NCBI GenBank assembly: GCA_013361075.1
Contig: JABWAJ010000345.1
Coordinates: forward strand, 1-6,256
Direction of reading: 5' to 3'
DNA: 6,256 nt
From: Saprospiraceae bacterium
Lineage (GTDB): Bacteria; Bacteroidota; Bacteroidia; Chitinophagales; Saprospiraceae
Positions 1-6,196 of this stretch are shown here, piece after piece. Position numbers and translations under genes: made by a program. Positions within the stretch are counted from its first letter, which is position 1. Each line of letters opens with the position of its first letter. The notes beneath the pieces were generated by a model. The model was not told the DNA's origin. It worked only from the letters and a program-made list of their open reading frames with translations, and did not search any database.

Positions 1-228
1 GATCATGAATTGTTGAACCGCAACCCGGCTGCAATATTTTTGGCCATGCCATGCTGGCGTCCTGACCGGCCGGGCGCTTCCTATAATAATTCACCTACGG
101 CTGTCTGGTTTGATGCCCCGGCTGATGCCTGGGATTATAAGGAAGGTTATTGGTCTATCTATAACTGTACACCGGGACTGTCGCTGACGCCAGGCATGGT
201 TTTCAATATTTTTGTATTAACAGCGTAA
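1..228 (+). CDS. C-terminal fragment of a protein with a short aromatic-rich beta domain of unknown function (5' end outside window)
   Basis: The frame is open from the first base of the window to the TAA at 226-228, so this is the last 75 residues of a larger protein, not a small gene starting at the TTG at position 10. The visible part contains NRNPAAIFLAMPCWRPD, SYNNSPTAVWFD and YWSIYNC, and ends GMVFNIFVLTA. This order (N-P-x-A-x-x-F / N-W-or-C-W-x-P / Y-N-N-x-P-x-x-V-W / W-x-I-(Y/F)-N / F-N-I-x-V) recalls a small repeat-like domain of secreted bacterial proteins, normally seen as NPNA..F.T.NWNP...YNNHPIGVWY...W.IFNQD...AFNVLV. I believe Pfam holds it as a DUF (possibly DUF7452), but cannot verify the number. 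Its function is unknown. This copy diverges: Cys-Trp replaces the usual Asn-Trp, and there is an insertion around DAPADAWDYKEGY. The family is usually exported, but the N-terminus that would show this is outside the window. It lies 16 bp upstream of the next start. Confidence 0.7.
   Translation, partial: DHELLNRNPAAIFLAMPCWRPDRPGASYNNSPTAVWFDAPADAWDYKEGYWSIYNCTPGLSLTPGMVFNIFVLTA
207..214 (+). promoter_or_regulatory. Candidate Bacteroidetes -7 promoter box (TATTTTTG)
   Basis: TATTTTTG matches the Bacteroidetes sigma-ABfr -7 consensus TAnnTTTG. It lies 30 bp before the ATG at 245, which would give a leader of about two dozen bases. No convincing TTTG -33 element is present about 19-21 bp upstream, and the box sits inside the last codons of the upstream gene. 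An identical octamer at 35-42 lies well inside that gene, so chance occurrence is quite possible. Confidence 0.25.
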
Positions 229-244
229 ATCGTTATTGTTAAAT

Positions 245-1531
245 ATGCAGCACCCAACCCACCTCCGCCACCTTCTCTCCTCCGCCCGCACCGCCGAGGC
301 CCTGGAGCAACTCACGGCCTGGGCTGAAAGCCAGGGCGCGGCCTACCGCCAGGCCGCCCTGCTCTTGCAAGCCTCCTGGGCCAGCAACGAACAACAAACC
401 AACAGCGGCCTAATCGCCAACGAAGAAGCCGAACTAATCCGAAACCGCATCAGCGCCGGCGCCTTGGGCTTGATAGACGAAATCGAAAGTGGCGCTTCGG
501 CGCCTAAGGCCGTGCTGGAAGGACTGCAAAAGCAGTTTCTGAACGAGCAGGTCGCGGCGGTGATGCAGGAGGGCAATGCGACCGACCTGAGTGACAGCAA
601 TATTGAGGTACAGGACAGTAAGGATGTAGTGATCGGATCGGGCAATGTCATCACCAAAAAGAAGATTGCCGGATTGGCGCGCGGGCAGTTTTTTGCCCTG
701 GTGCTGGGCATACTGGTGTTGATCATCGGGGGGTATTATGGCCTGGGGGCACTGCAGGGCGGGCAGGCATCCGCGTATAGCTCGCTGCTGGAAATCCAGA
801 AAGAGTTGAAGCTGCGCGGCGATTTGGACGCGGAAGTAAACAAACGCTTAGAAGCCAACAAAGCGGATATAGACAAGTGGCTGGCAGAGGCCATGGCCGC
901 CCTCAAAAATAAAGATTATGCTACTGCGGTACCGTATCTGGAAAAGGTGGCGGAGCAGGCGCCCCTGGCAACCGTTCGTCAAAATCTGGCTTATGCCTAC
1001 GAGCAACTCGGTAATGCTGATAAAGCCAGGGAAAACCTGGAAGCTGCCAAAAAAATCAACCCTAATTTAGATACAAGCAAATCTTACGCGCAATTGAAAG
1101 GGAAGCGGATTAATCTGCTGGCACCAGAAAATGGGAGAATATTCGTAGGGGGCTCAAATGACCGCATGGAAAAATTAATTGATGGATTAGAAAGAGAGGA
1201 GTCCCTTAATACCGGTTCTGAATTAATAGTCGCTTTTAAAGACAATCGTGCTGCTTCTTTTGACCAATTGGCCATGCTGATTGTCGAAACAAGCGGATTT
1301 AATACCAATGAATTTGAACTATTTGCAGGAAACGATTCGCCTACCGGTAAATTTGAATCACTGGGAAAATTTACAACACAGAATTTGCTGCTTACCCAAA
1401 ATCGTTATCAGGAATTTACCTTTCCTAAAGTCACCGCAAAATATTTCAAATACAAAATCTTGACCTCTCATGGCGGTTCCACCTATTACCCTCACGGTAT
1501 GGAAATCCAACTCTGGGGCGAATTGCAATGA
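245..1531 (+). CDS. EAD11-like / RHIM-like motif / transmembrane / TPR / discoidin-like receptor-type adaptor protein
   Basis: A 428-aa protein. I chose the ATG at 245; an in-frame TTG at 236 adds only three residues, and neither start has a clear Shine-Dalgarno. Order of parts: residues about 5-82 are an all-helical module with EAALEQL-type first helix, a Q-rich loop (NEQQTNSGLI) and EEAELIRNRISAGALGLID, the pattern I recognise as effector-associated domain 11. Residues 128-136 (VVIGSGNVI) form an RHIM-like core. KKK and Arg precede a transmembrane helix at about 148-167, which predicts N-terminus in. Coiled coil follows at about 175-215, then two TPR-like repeats at about 211-274 (KNKDYATAVPYLEKVAEQAP; YEQLGNADKARENLEAA). 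From 288 to the end is a discoidin/F5/8C-like beta-sandwich (LLAPENGRI, FDQLAMLIVETSGFN, NEFELFAGNDSPTGKFESLG, YQEFTFPKVTAKYFKYKIL, GMEIQLWGEL). EADs are predicted death-fold-like homotypic adaptors in bacterial conflict systems. No enzymatic domain is present, so I infer a membrane receptor or scaffold sensing in the periplasm. The next gene starts 24 bp downstream. Confidence 0.85.
   Translation: MQHPTHLRHLLSSARTAEALEQLTAWAESQGAAYRQAALLLQASWASNEQQTNSGLIANEEAELIRNRISAGALGLIDEIESGASAPKAVLEGLQKQFLNEQVAAVMQEGNATDLSDSNIEVQDSKDVVIGSGNVITKKKIAGLARGQFFALVLGILVLIIGGYYGLGALQGGQASAYSSLLEIQKELKLRGDLDAEVNKRLEANKADIDKWLAEAMAALKNKDYATAVPYLEKVAEQAPLATVRQNLAYAYEQLGNADKARENLEAAKKINPNLDTSKSYAQLKGKRINLLAPENGRIFVGGSNDRMEKLIDGLEREESLNTGSELIVAFKDNRAASFDQLAMLIVETSGFNTNEFELFAGNDSPTGKFESLGKFTTQNLLLTQNRYQEFTFPKVTAKYFKYKILTSHGGSTYYPHGMEIQLWGELQ
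626..652 (+). other. RHIM-like amyloid signalling motif within the EAD11 protein
   Basis: These codons encode VVIGSGNVI, which fits the RHIM-type core (I/V)-Q-(I/V/L/Y)-G-x-x-N-x-(M/L/I) except for Val in place of Gln. It sits in a low-complexity linker (SNIEVQDSKD before, TKKK after) between the helical EAD and the membrane helix. This is where bacterial amyloid signalling sequences sit relative to their adaptor domains. Gly- and Asn-rich linkers of this kind are common in Bacteroidetes EAD proteins, so amyloid activity is inference. Confidence 0.45.
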
Positions 1532-1555
1532 ATTTAATACCCAAAATTCTGAAAT

Positions 1556-3217
1556 ATGAAATCTTCCGTCAAAAACCTGTTCGTTTGCATTGTTTTCCTT
1601 GCTCCCGCCGGGCTATTTGCCCAGTATGGCGATCAAATTAGTGGCTTAATGCCCGGGCTTGGAACTTCCCTGCAGGCTCAGGTTGACCTTTTTAGCTGTC
1701 GGATGCAGGTTGACGGAATAACCTGTTATCAGGATGCATCTGATGAAACCCGGTTTTATTACCTCCCGGATGGGTTTCAAGTAGCAAAATACAAAGACAG
1801 CACGGCGCAGGAAGAGTTGATCCGTTATATCGCAGATAAGGCTGAAAGGAACAAATATAGTTACGGTGCCGTCCATCAGGCTTTGGTTGATTTCACCCCA
1901 TTGCCGGGTCGTCAATTAAATACATTAAAAGATAATCTGAAAAAAAGCACCCCAAAAGGAAGCTTTGCAGGGCTGGTTCCGGCAAGTGCCATCACCGGGA
2001 ACGCGGATTATAGTTTGAGCAACTTTAGTCCAGCTTCCTCCTTAGAAACAACTTTTATTCCGCCCTCGAAAGCGATCGTGTCGCTCCATTTGGATTCCGC
2101 CTCGGCCAGAAGGCCTGTCCTGGATTCAACGTGGCAAAGGAATGAGCCGGTTTTACCTCAACTTCGATTGAGGTACCACTTTGAAGCAATGGCAAGTTTT
2201 ACGGCCCGATTGCCCTGGGATTCCATTCAAACCAGTCTGCTAAAAGGAGAAGTCCTGTCGGCTGAAAAAATCAAATCCTGGCTGAGCGCAAAAATAGTGA
2301 CCCTTAAAAATCTCAAAGGAGAGGCTTTGGCGCTTTATGAATGGGAATTGGACCCCATCGCTGATTTGCTGCAAAGTCGAATAAATCAAAGGCAGGATTA
2401 TTTCCCGACGCTGGACGATGCCCGGCACTGGAAGCTTCAAATCCTCAATGCCCGCCTGTCGTTGCATTGTGAAGTAAAACCCACCACGGCGAACCCCTTG
2501 CAACCAAAGATTAAGCGGATTGCTCTGATGCAGGTAATCGTGCCTGCGCTTTTTCGTTATAGAGAAGTTTTTGGAACTATTGATAGACTACTTCTGGATA
2601 TCCACGAAAGTTCTTTTGACCTTAACATCAACAGCAGAGTTCGATTAAAATTAAAAAAGCACCCTGGTTTTTTTGTATTTAATGAGGAATTCCTGTTGTC
2701 AAAGGTTGCTGTTTCTGGTTTAAGATTGCCTGCAATTACCTATCCTTTGTTTCAAGGCGATTACTCAATGGCGTATGAGCAACAAGCGATTTTTCAGTTC
2801 AAGGACGAAAAGTATCCCTGGATAAATAAAACGACATGGGTGAACCAGAATACCCTGATGTTTAACCTTTATTCTAACCGGAGAAGACATAGCGTTGATA
2901 TAGAATATGAACCCAAACAAATGATTGAACTAGGTATTCAAGGAATAAAGCTTGATCTTTTATTGGTACAGGAAAAGCAAACGACGACCTTAAAAAAAGT
3001 GTTTTTTCTACCGGCAATGGAAAAACAAGAATTCTCCTTGCAAAACGTGCAGATTTTTTTGCCGGATGAAAATAAATATACCTACCACTACCGAACTACC
3101 TGGTATTTTCGATCAGGCCAGGTCGTTGAAGATCCTTTGAAGGAGACTGACCATAGTTATATTTACCTTGAACTCTCTAAGAATATAACTTCTGAAAAAG
3201 GACAAAAGAAGGAGTAA
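1556..3217 (+). CDS. Exported protein of unknown function, partner gene of the EAD11 protein
   Basis: A 553-aa protein that I do not recognise as a named family. The start is ATG at 1556. The first 22 residues form a clear Sec signal peptide: Lys2 and Lys6, hydrophobic core LFVCIVFLAPAGLF, cleavage LFA|Q23, the Ala-Gln junction typical of Bacteroidetes. The mature protein has no further membrane helix and no lipobox, so it should be periplasmic or secreted; no T9SS-type C-terminal sorting domain is obvious. An early segment (CYQDASDETRFYYLPDGFQV, about 57-76) loosely recalls an FYxLP opening that I associate with large beta-rich secreted proteins. The middle (about 205-270, with ASFTARLPWDSIQTSLL) could fit the same fold, and the C-terminal third (about 400-545) is rich in alternating hydrophobic strands and aromatics. 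That resemblance is weak. The 24-bp gap to the upstream membrane protein, without an obvious promoter or terminator, suggests co-transcription and shared function in the periplasm. The protein ends in a charged, Lys-rich tail (SEKGQKKE). Confidence 0.85.
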   Translation: MKSSVKNLFVCIVFLAPAGLFAQYGDQISGLMPGLGTSLQAQVDLFSCRMQVDGITCYQDASDETRFYYLPDGFQVAKYKDSTAQEELIRYIADKAERNKYSYGAVHQALVDFTPLPGRQLNTLKDNLKKSTPKGSFAGLVPASAITGNADYSLSNFSPASSLETTFIPPSKAIVSLHLDSASARRPVLDSTWQRNEPVLPQLRLRYHFEAMASFTARLPWDSIQTSLLKGEVLSAEKIKSWLSAKIVTLKNLKGEALALYEWELDPIADLLQSRINQRQDYFPTLDDARHWKLQILNARLSLHCEVKPTTANPLQPKIKRIALMQVIVPALFRYREVFGTIDRLLLDIHESSFDLNINSRVRLKLKKHPGFFVFNEEFLLSKVAVSGLRLPAITYPLFQGDYSMAYEQQAIFQFKDEKYPWINKTTWVNQNTLMFNLYSNRRRHSVDIEYEPKQMIELGIQGIKLDLLLVQEKQTTTLKKVFFLPAMEKQEFSLQNVQIFLPDENKYTYHYRTTWYFRSGQVVEDPLKETDHSYIYLELSKNITSEKGQKKE

Positions 3218-3251
3218 TATTCGGTGCTCGTTAGGGAATTTTACCCACTTG

Positions 3252-5780
3252 CTAATTGCTTAAAATAGATGAAAGACCAATGGGTGTTGGAGAAAATTGT
3301 ATTTTTTTACCCAATTCAGTGATTAAATAGTAATGATCTTTAGCTGAGAATTGAAAAATCGTTGGCGTTTTATGTTTGGTTTGAAAAATCTCTTCTCCTT
3401 GTTCATTCAGCACCGTATAATCGTAATTTCGTTGTAAAATCAGGTAGTTTCCTGCAGGGGAAAAACTACACGACGCAAAGACCGGAATGCTTTTGACCAA
3501 TTTCCCGGAAAGGGTATAAATTTCCACCCTGCTGTCGTCGAAAGAGCAGGCAAATAAATTGCCTTTCGGGGAAAAACTTGCTGAAAGCAGGCTTTTCGGC
3601 GCGTGTTCCTGATAAAATACCCGTTGGCCATTCATTTTGTAAATGGCTATTTTTTCGCCCCCATTTGCTGATGCAAAAAGAAAGGCGCCGTTTTCAGAGA
3701 AAAAAAATTGGTCAGCATGATTGATGCCTGCCAAGTTTTTTACCGCTCCCTCCGAATGGAGTTCCAGTGTACCCTCCGCGTTTGAAACGGCGATGTTGCG
3801 ACCATCCGGAGCTACATCTATGGCTTTGGCGTTGTTGACGCGCAGCAGCCGTTTGCCTTCTGTTGTCCAGATTTCCTGCCACCCGCCGTTAAGGGTGAAG
3901 TGGATTAAACTGCCGTTGCCGGACAGTTTGATGTTTAAAATTCCTTGTTGAGGGTATCCTGGATTTTTAATAATTGATAATTCATGATCCAGTACCTGTA
4001 ACGTGCTATCAGCAAATCGCAGGAAAATTTTATCAGATAAACGCACAGGTAAAATCTCAGCAATCGGAACCGAAACAGGATATTCTGCGGTTTCCTCCGA
4101 GTTAAGATGAATCAGCTGTAGTGATTGGCTGCAAAGGACAAGCAGCGAACGGTCGTCGTGAAAAAATAGTGCTTTTCGGATGTAGGCGTTGAACGTCCGG
4201 TATTGCTCTAATTGGCCTTTTTTATTCCACACATTCAAAAAAGTCTGGCTGTAGGACAGGAAAAATTCGCCATTCGAAGAAAAGCATTGGTCGCTCAGGA
4301 TGGGGGCTGGATCAAAATGGAGGATGGGATGCTGATTGAGTTTTTCCCCCTTCAGATCCCTGATATTTACGTGAAACGGCGATTCAAAAGTGATGAAAAA
4401 TTGTGCATTAGGAGCAAACAGCGCCATGCCATCACTTTTCAGCGGTATTTCAGCGCCTATTTTTTTTTGAAAATGCCAAACACTGGTTTCTCCGGTGGTT
4501 GTTCCAATCCAAAGTATCCCTTTGTTTTTGGCCAGCGCCATAGCGCTAATCGGCGCGTCCCGGCGTATGGGGATGAGATGGATTGAATCCTCGGCAAAAG
4601 GTTTTACGCCATCTGATAGCCATACGCCTTCTGACCCGTCTGCATCATAACTCAATTTTGCCGTCAAGCCCGGGTGCGGTTTTGAAGCCTGACTACTGCT
4701 GTTCATCGCTTGCTGAATCAATAAGGTGTCCGCTAATTTAACCTCTTTACCATGAATATCCCACGAACGCACAGACCCTTTGGCATCCTCAGTGAGAATC
4801 AGCAAACCGGAATGGTTGAAAAAACAGGCATTGCTGGTTTCTTCATAAAACACAGGTTTTTCTTGATCCGAGGCATCAATAATCAGCGCTCCGGCGGCAT
4901 TCCAAACCTTTCCCGTAAATCCGTTGTGATACAGCAAAAAATTATTATCGGGAGAAAACTCAAATTTGCTTTGGTCATTGTACCAAAGAATGGGCAGGTT
5001 AGCGATGGGTTCTCCTTTGTCATTCCATAGGACGGCTTTTTCGTCGGAGGTTACCGTAACGAATCTTTTCCCGTTCGGAGAAAACGCCAGGTCTGTGATG
5101 GTGCCACTCAAGCCGGTAATTTTCCGTATCAGAGCGCCTTCTATGGTCCAAATATGGACGGTGCTGTCTGTTGAAGCACTGATTGCCCATTCTTCCGTAG
5201 GGGGCATGTCTATTCGATAAACAGCAGCTTTGTGTGCTTGAGAAACCTGTCCAAGGAAATATCCGCCTGGCTTTTGAGTCTCCGCATAAGCCTGGAAAAT
5301 GAGTTTTTCTACCTCTCCGGTGCGCTCAATTTTGAAGGCTTCTAACGCGTTTCGGAGTGCTTCGTTGTATCGCCGATTGTTCAACAGGCTGGATGCCAGG
5401 CTAGCCAAGGTGTTTTTTTGAATTTCTTTAGATTTTAGCGCAACTTCCCTGCCTTTTTGCTCCGCCAATAGTTTTTGCCGGTTCGCTTCTTTTTTGGCCC
5501 GTTCAGCTTCATCGCGTTGGCGTAAAGCCTCCTCTTTCTGGCGTTGGATGCCGTCAAATACCTTTTGAATTTCTGTATCAATCAGGTTCCCTTTATTGGG
5601 GTTGCATCGGCGGGCCGAGTTGAATTTTTTCAAGGCCTGCGGATAATTTCCCTGCTCAGAAAATTCTTTTCCTTCCTGAAAAAGTTGTTCAAAATTACAA
5701 GGAGCAGCTTGCTGCGTTTGACTCCACATGGTGGTGTAGCACGACCAAAAAATGAAAAACAAGAGGGAGGTATTTTTCAT
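3252..5780 (-). CDS. Exported TPR / coiled-coil / WD40 double beta-propeller protein
   Basis: An 842-aa protein. ATG at 5780-5778 is followed by a signal peptide (KNTSLLFFIFWSC...) with probable cleavage WS|Q21, so the protein should be periplasmic. Residues about 28-62 form a TPR (QLFQEGKEFSEQGNYPQALK, ending NPNKG). About 70-122 is a charged coiled coil (QRQKEEALRQRDEAERAKKE). About 123-166 is a second helical repeat (LASSLLNNRRYNEALRNALEA), the segment that usually precedes propellers in STAND-WD40 proteins. From about 184 to the end I count roughly 15-16 WD40-like blades, enough for two seven- or eight-bladed propellers. The best are SASTDSTVHIWTIEG (201-215), LAFSPNGKRFVTVTSDEKAV LWNDKG (231-256) and KVWNAAG (291-297). 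Later blades keep FSPxGxxF and a terminal IW, VW or IY but are divergent (NVWNKKG 517-522, EIWTTEG 636-642, FSPKGNLFACSFDDSRVEIY 736-755). WD40 propellers are binding platforms and no catalytic motif is seen. The start overlaps the upstream gene by 4 bp, so the two are translationally coupled. The likely role is a periplasmic sensor or scaffold. Confidence 0.88.
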   Translation of the reverse strand: MKNTSLLFFIFWSCYTTMWSQTQQAAPCNFEQLFQEGKEFSEQGNYPQALKKFNSARRCNPNKGNLIDTEIQKVFDGIQRQKEEALRQRDEAERAKKEANRQKLLAEQKGREVALKSKEIQKNTLASLASSLLNNRRYNEALRNALEAFKIERTGEVEKLIFQAYAETQKPGGYFLGQVSQAHKAAVYRIDMPPTEEWAISASTDSTVHIWTIEGALIRKITGLSGTITDLAFSPNGKRFVTVTSDEKAVLWNDKGEPIANLPILWYNDQSKFEFSPDNNFLLYHNGFTGKVWNAAGALIIDASDQEKPVFYEETSNACFFNHSGLLILTEDAKGSVRSWDIHGKEVKLADTLLIQQAMNSSSQASKPHPGLTAKLSYDADGSEGVWLSDGVKPFAEDSIHLIPIRRDAPISAMALAKNKGILWIGTTTGETSVWHFQKKIGAEIPLKSDGMALFAPNAQFFITFESPFHVNIRDLKGEKLNQHPILHFDPAPILSDQCFSSNGEFFLSYSQTFLNVWNKKGQLEQYRTFNAYIRKALFFHDDRSLLVLCSQSLQLIHLNSEETAEYPVSVPIAEILPVRLSDKIFLRFADSTLQVLDHELSIIKNPGYPQQGILNIKLSGNGSLIHFTLNGGWQEIWTTEGKRLLRVNNAKAIDVAPDGRNIAVSNAEGTLELHSEGAVKNLAGINHADQFFFSENGAFLFASANGGEKIAIYKMNGQRVFYQEHAPKSLLSASFSPKGNLFACSFDDSRVEIYTLSGKLVKSIPVFASCSFSPAGNYLILQRNYDYTVLNEQGEEIFQTKHKTPTIFQFSAKDHYYLITELGKKIQFSPTPIGLSSILSN
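5777..5780 (-). other. ATGA start/stop overlap coupling two minus-strand genes
   Basis: On the minus strand ATG (5780-5778) of the WD40 gene overlaps TGA (5779-5777) of the upstream membrane-protein gene. This is the classical 4-base overlap for reinitiation and fixed stoichiometry. The bases just before it (GCGGGACA) hold only a weak purine-rich match to a Shine-Dalgarno, consistent with coupling deciding the start. Confidence 0.85.
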
Positions 5781-6196
5781 TGTCCCGCTGTTTTTTGACG
5801 TAAAGAATCAATGCGTAATTGCCAATCTTCTACATCCTGAAAATAGGCCTTTTGGATCGCTTGAGCCGAGTCTAAAGCAGACAAGGCAAAGTCATTGTCT
5901 CCCGATGCATGGTAGGTTTCTGCGTCAAGTAAGTAGCGGCGGAGTTCTTCTTTTTTATACAAACGCAGGTTATTGATCGCTTCATTTTTGGCTTGCTCCG
6001 CCTGCCGTTTTTGTTGCTGGGCCTGTCCGTTTAACATAACCGCTATGATGCCGGCACCAATAGCGATGATGGCGATGGCGGATACAAACAGGGTAAACCA
6101 TCTGCGCCGGCTTTGTTGCCGTTGCTGGTATTGGTGGCTTTCATCGACGTATGATTTCCAGTGCTGTTGGTAAATTGGGGAACGTGCTGAAACGAT
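5777..6196 (-). CDS. C-terminal part of a membrane-anchored coiled-coil/TPR-like protein (5' incomplete; frame interrupted upstream)
   Basis: An open frame of 139 codons ends with TGA at 5779-5777. Numbering from the codon at 6196, residues 1-32 are polar and aromatic (IYQQHWKSYVDESHQYQQRQ), ending in SRRR. A transmembrane helix follows at about 33-54 (WFTLFVSAIAIIAIGAGIIA), then a Gln/Ala/Lys coiled coil (AQQQKRQAEQAKNEA) and a TPR-like helical pair (LLDAETYHASGDNDFALSAL, AQAIQKAYFQDVEDWQLRID). Arginines before the helix predict N-terminus in and the coiled-coil/TPR part in the periplasm. That matches the exported WD40 protein made from the overlapping gene. The first ATG in this frame (6037) falls inside the membrane helix and would destroy it, and no ATG, GTG or TTG lies between it and the stop at 6199-6197. 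The real protein therefore enters this frame from upstream. In related proteins this position is the tail of a larger cytoplasmic module such as a STAND NTPase or effector, but none is visible here. Confidence 0.65.
   Translation of the reverse strand: MVSARSPIYQQHWKSYVDESHQYQQRQQSRRRWFTLFVSAIAIIAIGAGIIAVMLNGQAQQQKRQAEQAKNEAINNLRLYKKEELRRYLLDAETYHASGDNDFALSALDSAQAIQKAYFQDVEDWQLRIDSLRQKTAGQ

Noticed and set aside
343..726. 127-codon open frame on the minus strand opposite the EAD-coding segment
   Set aside because: It is a shadow of the GC-rich plus-strand codons. The translation is Ser/Cys/Leu-rich and domain-free, and the plus frame has recognisable domains.
3218..3251. Possible bidirectional terminator in the convergent gap (GGGAATTTTACCC)
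   Set aside because: The stem is only three G-C pairs with mismatches inside and no T-run after it, too weak to call.
4212..4586. 124-codon plus-strand open frame inside the WD40 gene
   Set aside because: It lies fully antisense to recognisable propeller blades, with no domain or plausible start context.
5739..5780. Lipoprotein signal for the WD40 protein (FWSC at residues 11-14)
   Set aside because: Phe and Trp at -3 and -2 do not fit a lipobox, and the hydrophobic core is too short before the Cys. Ordinary signal peptidase cleavage at WS|Q fits better.
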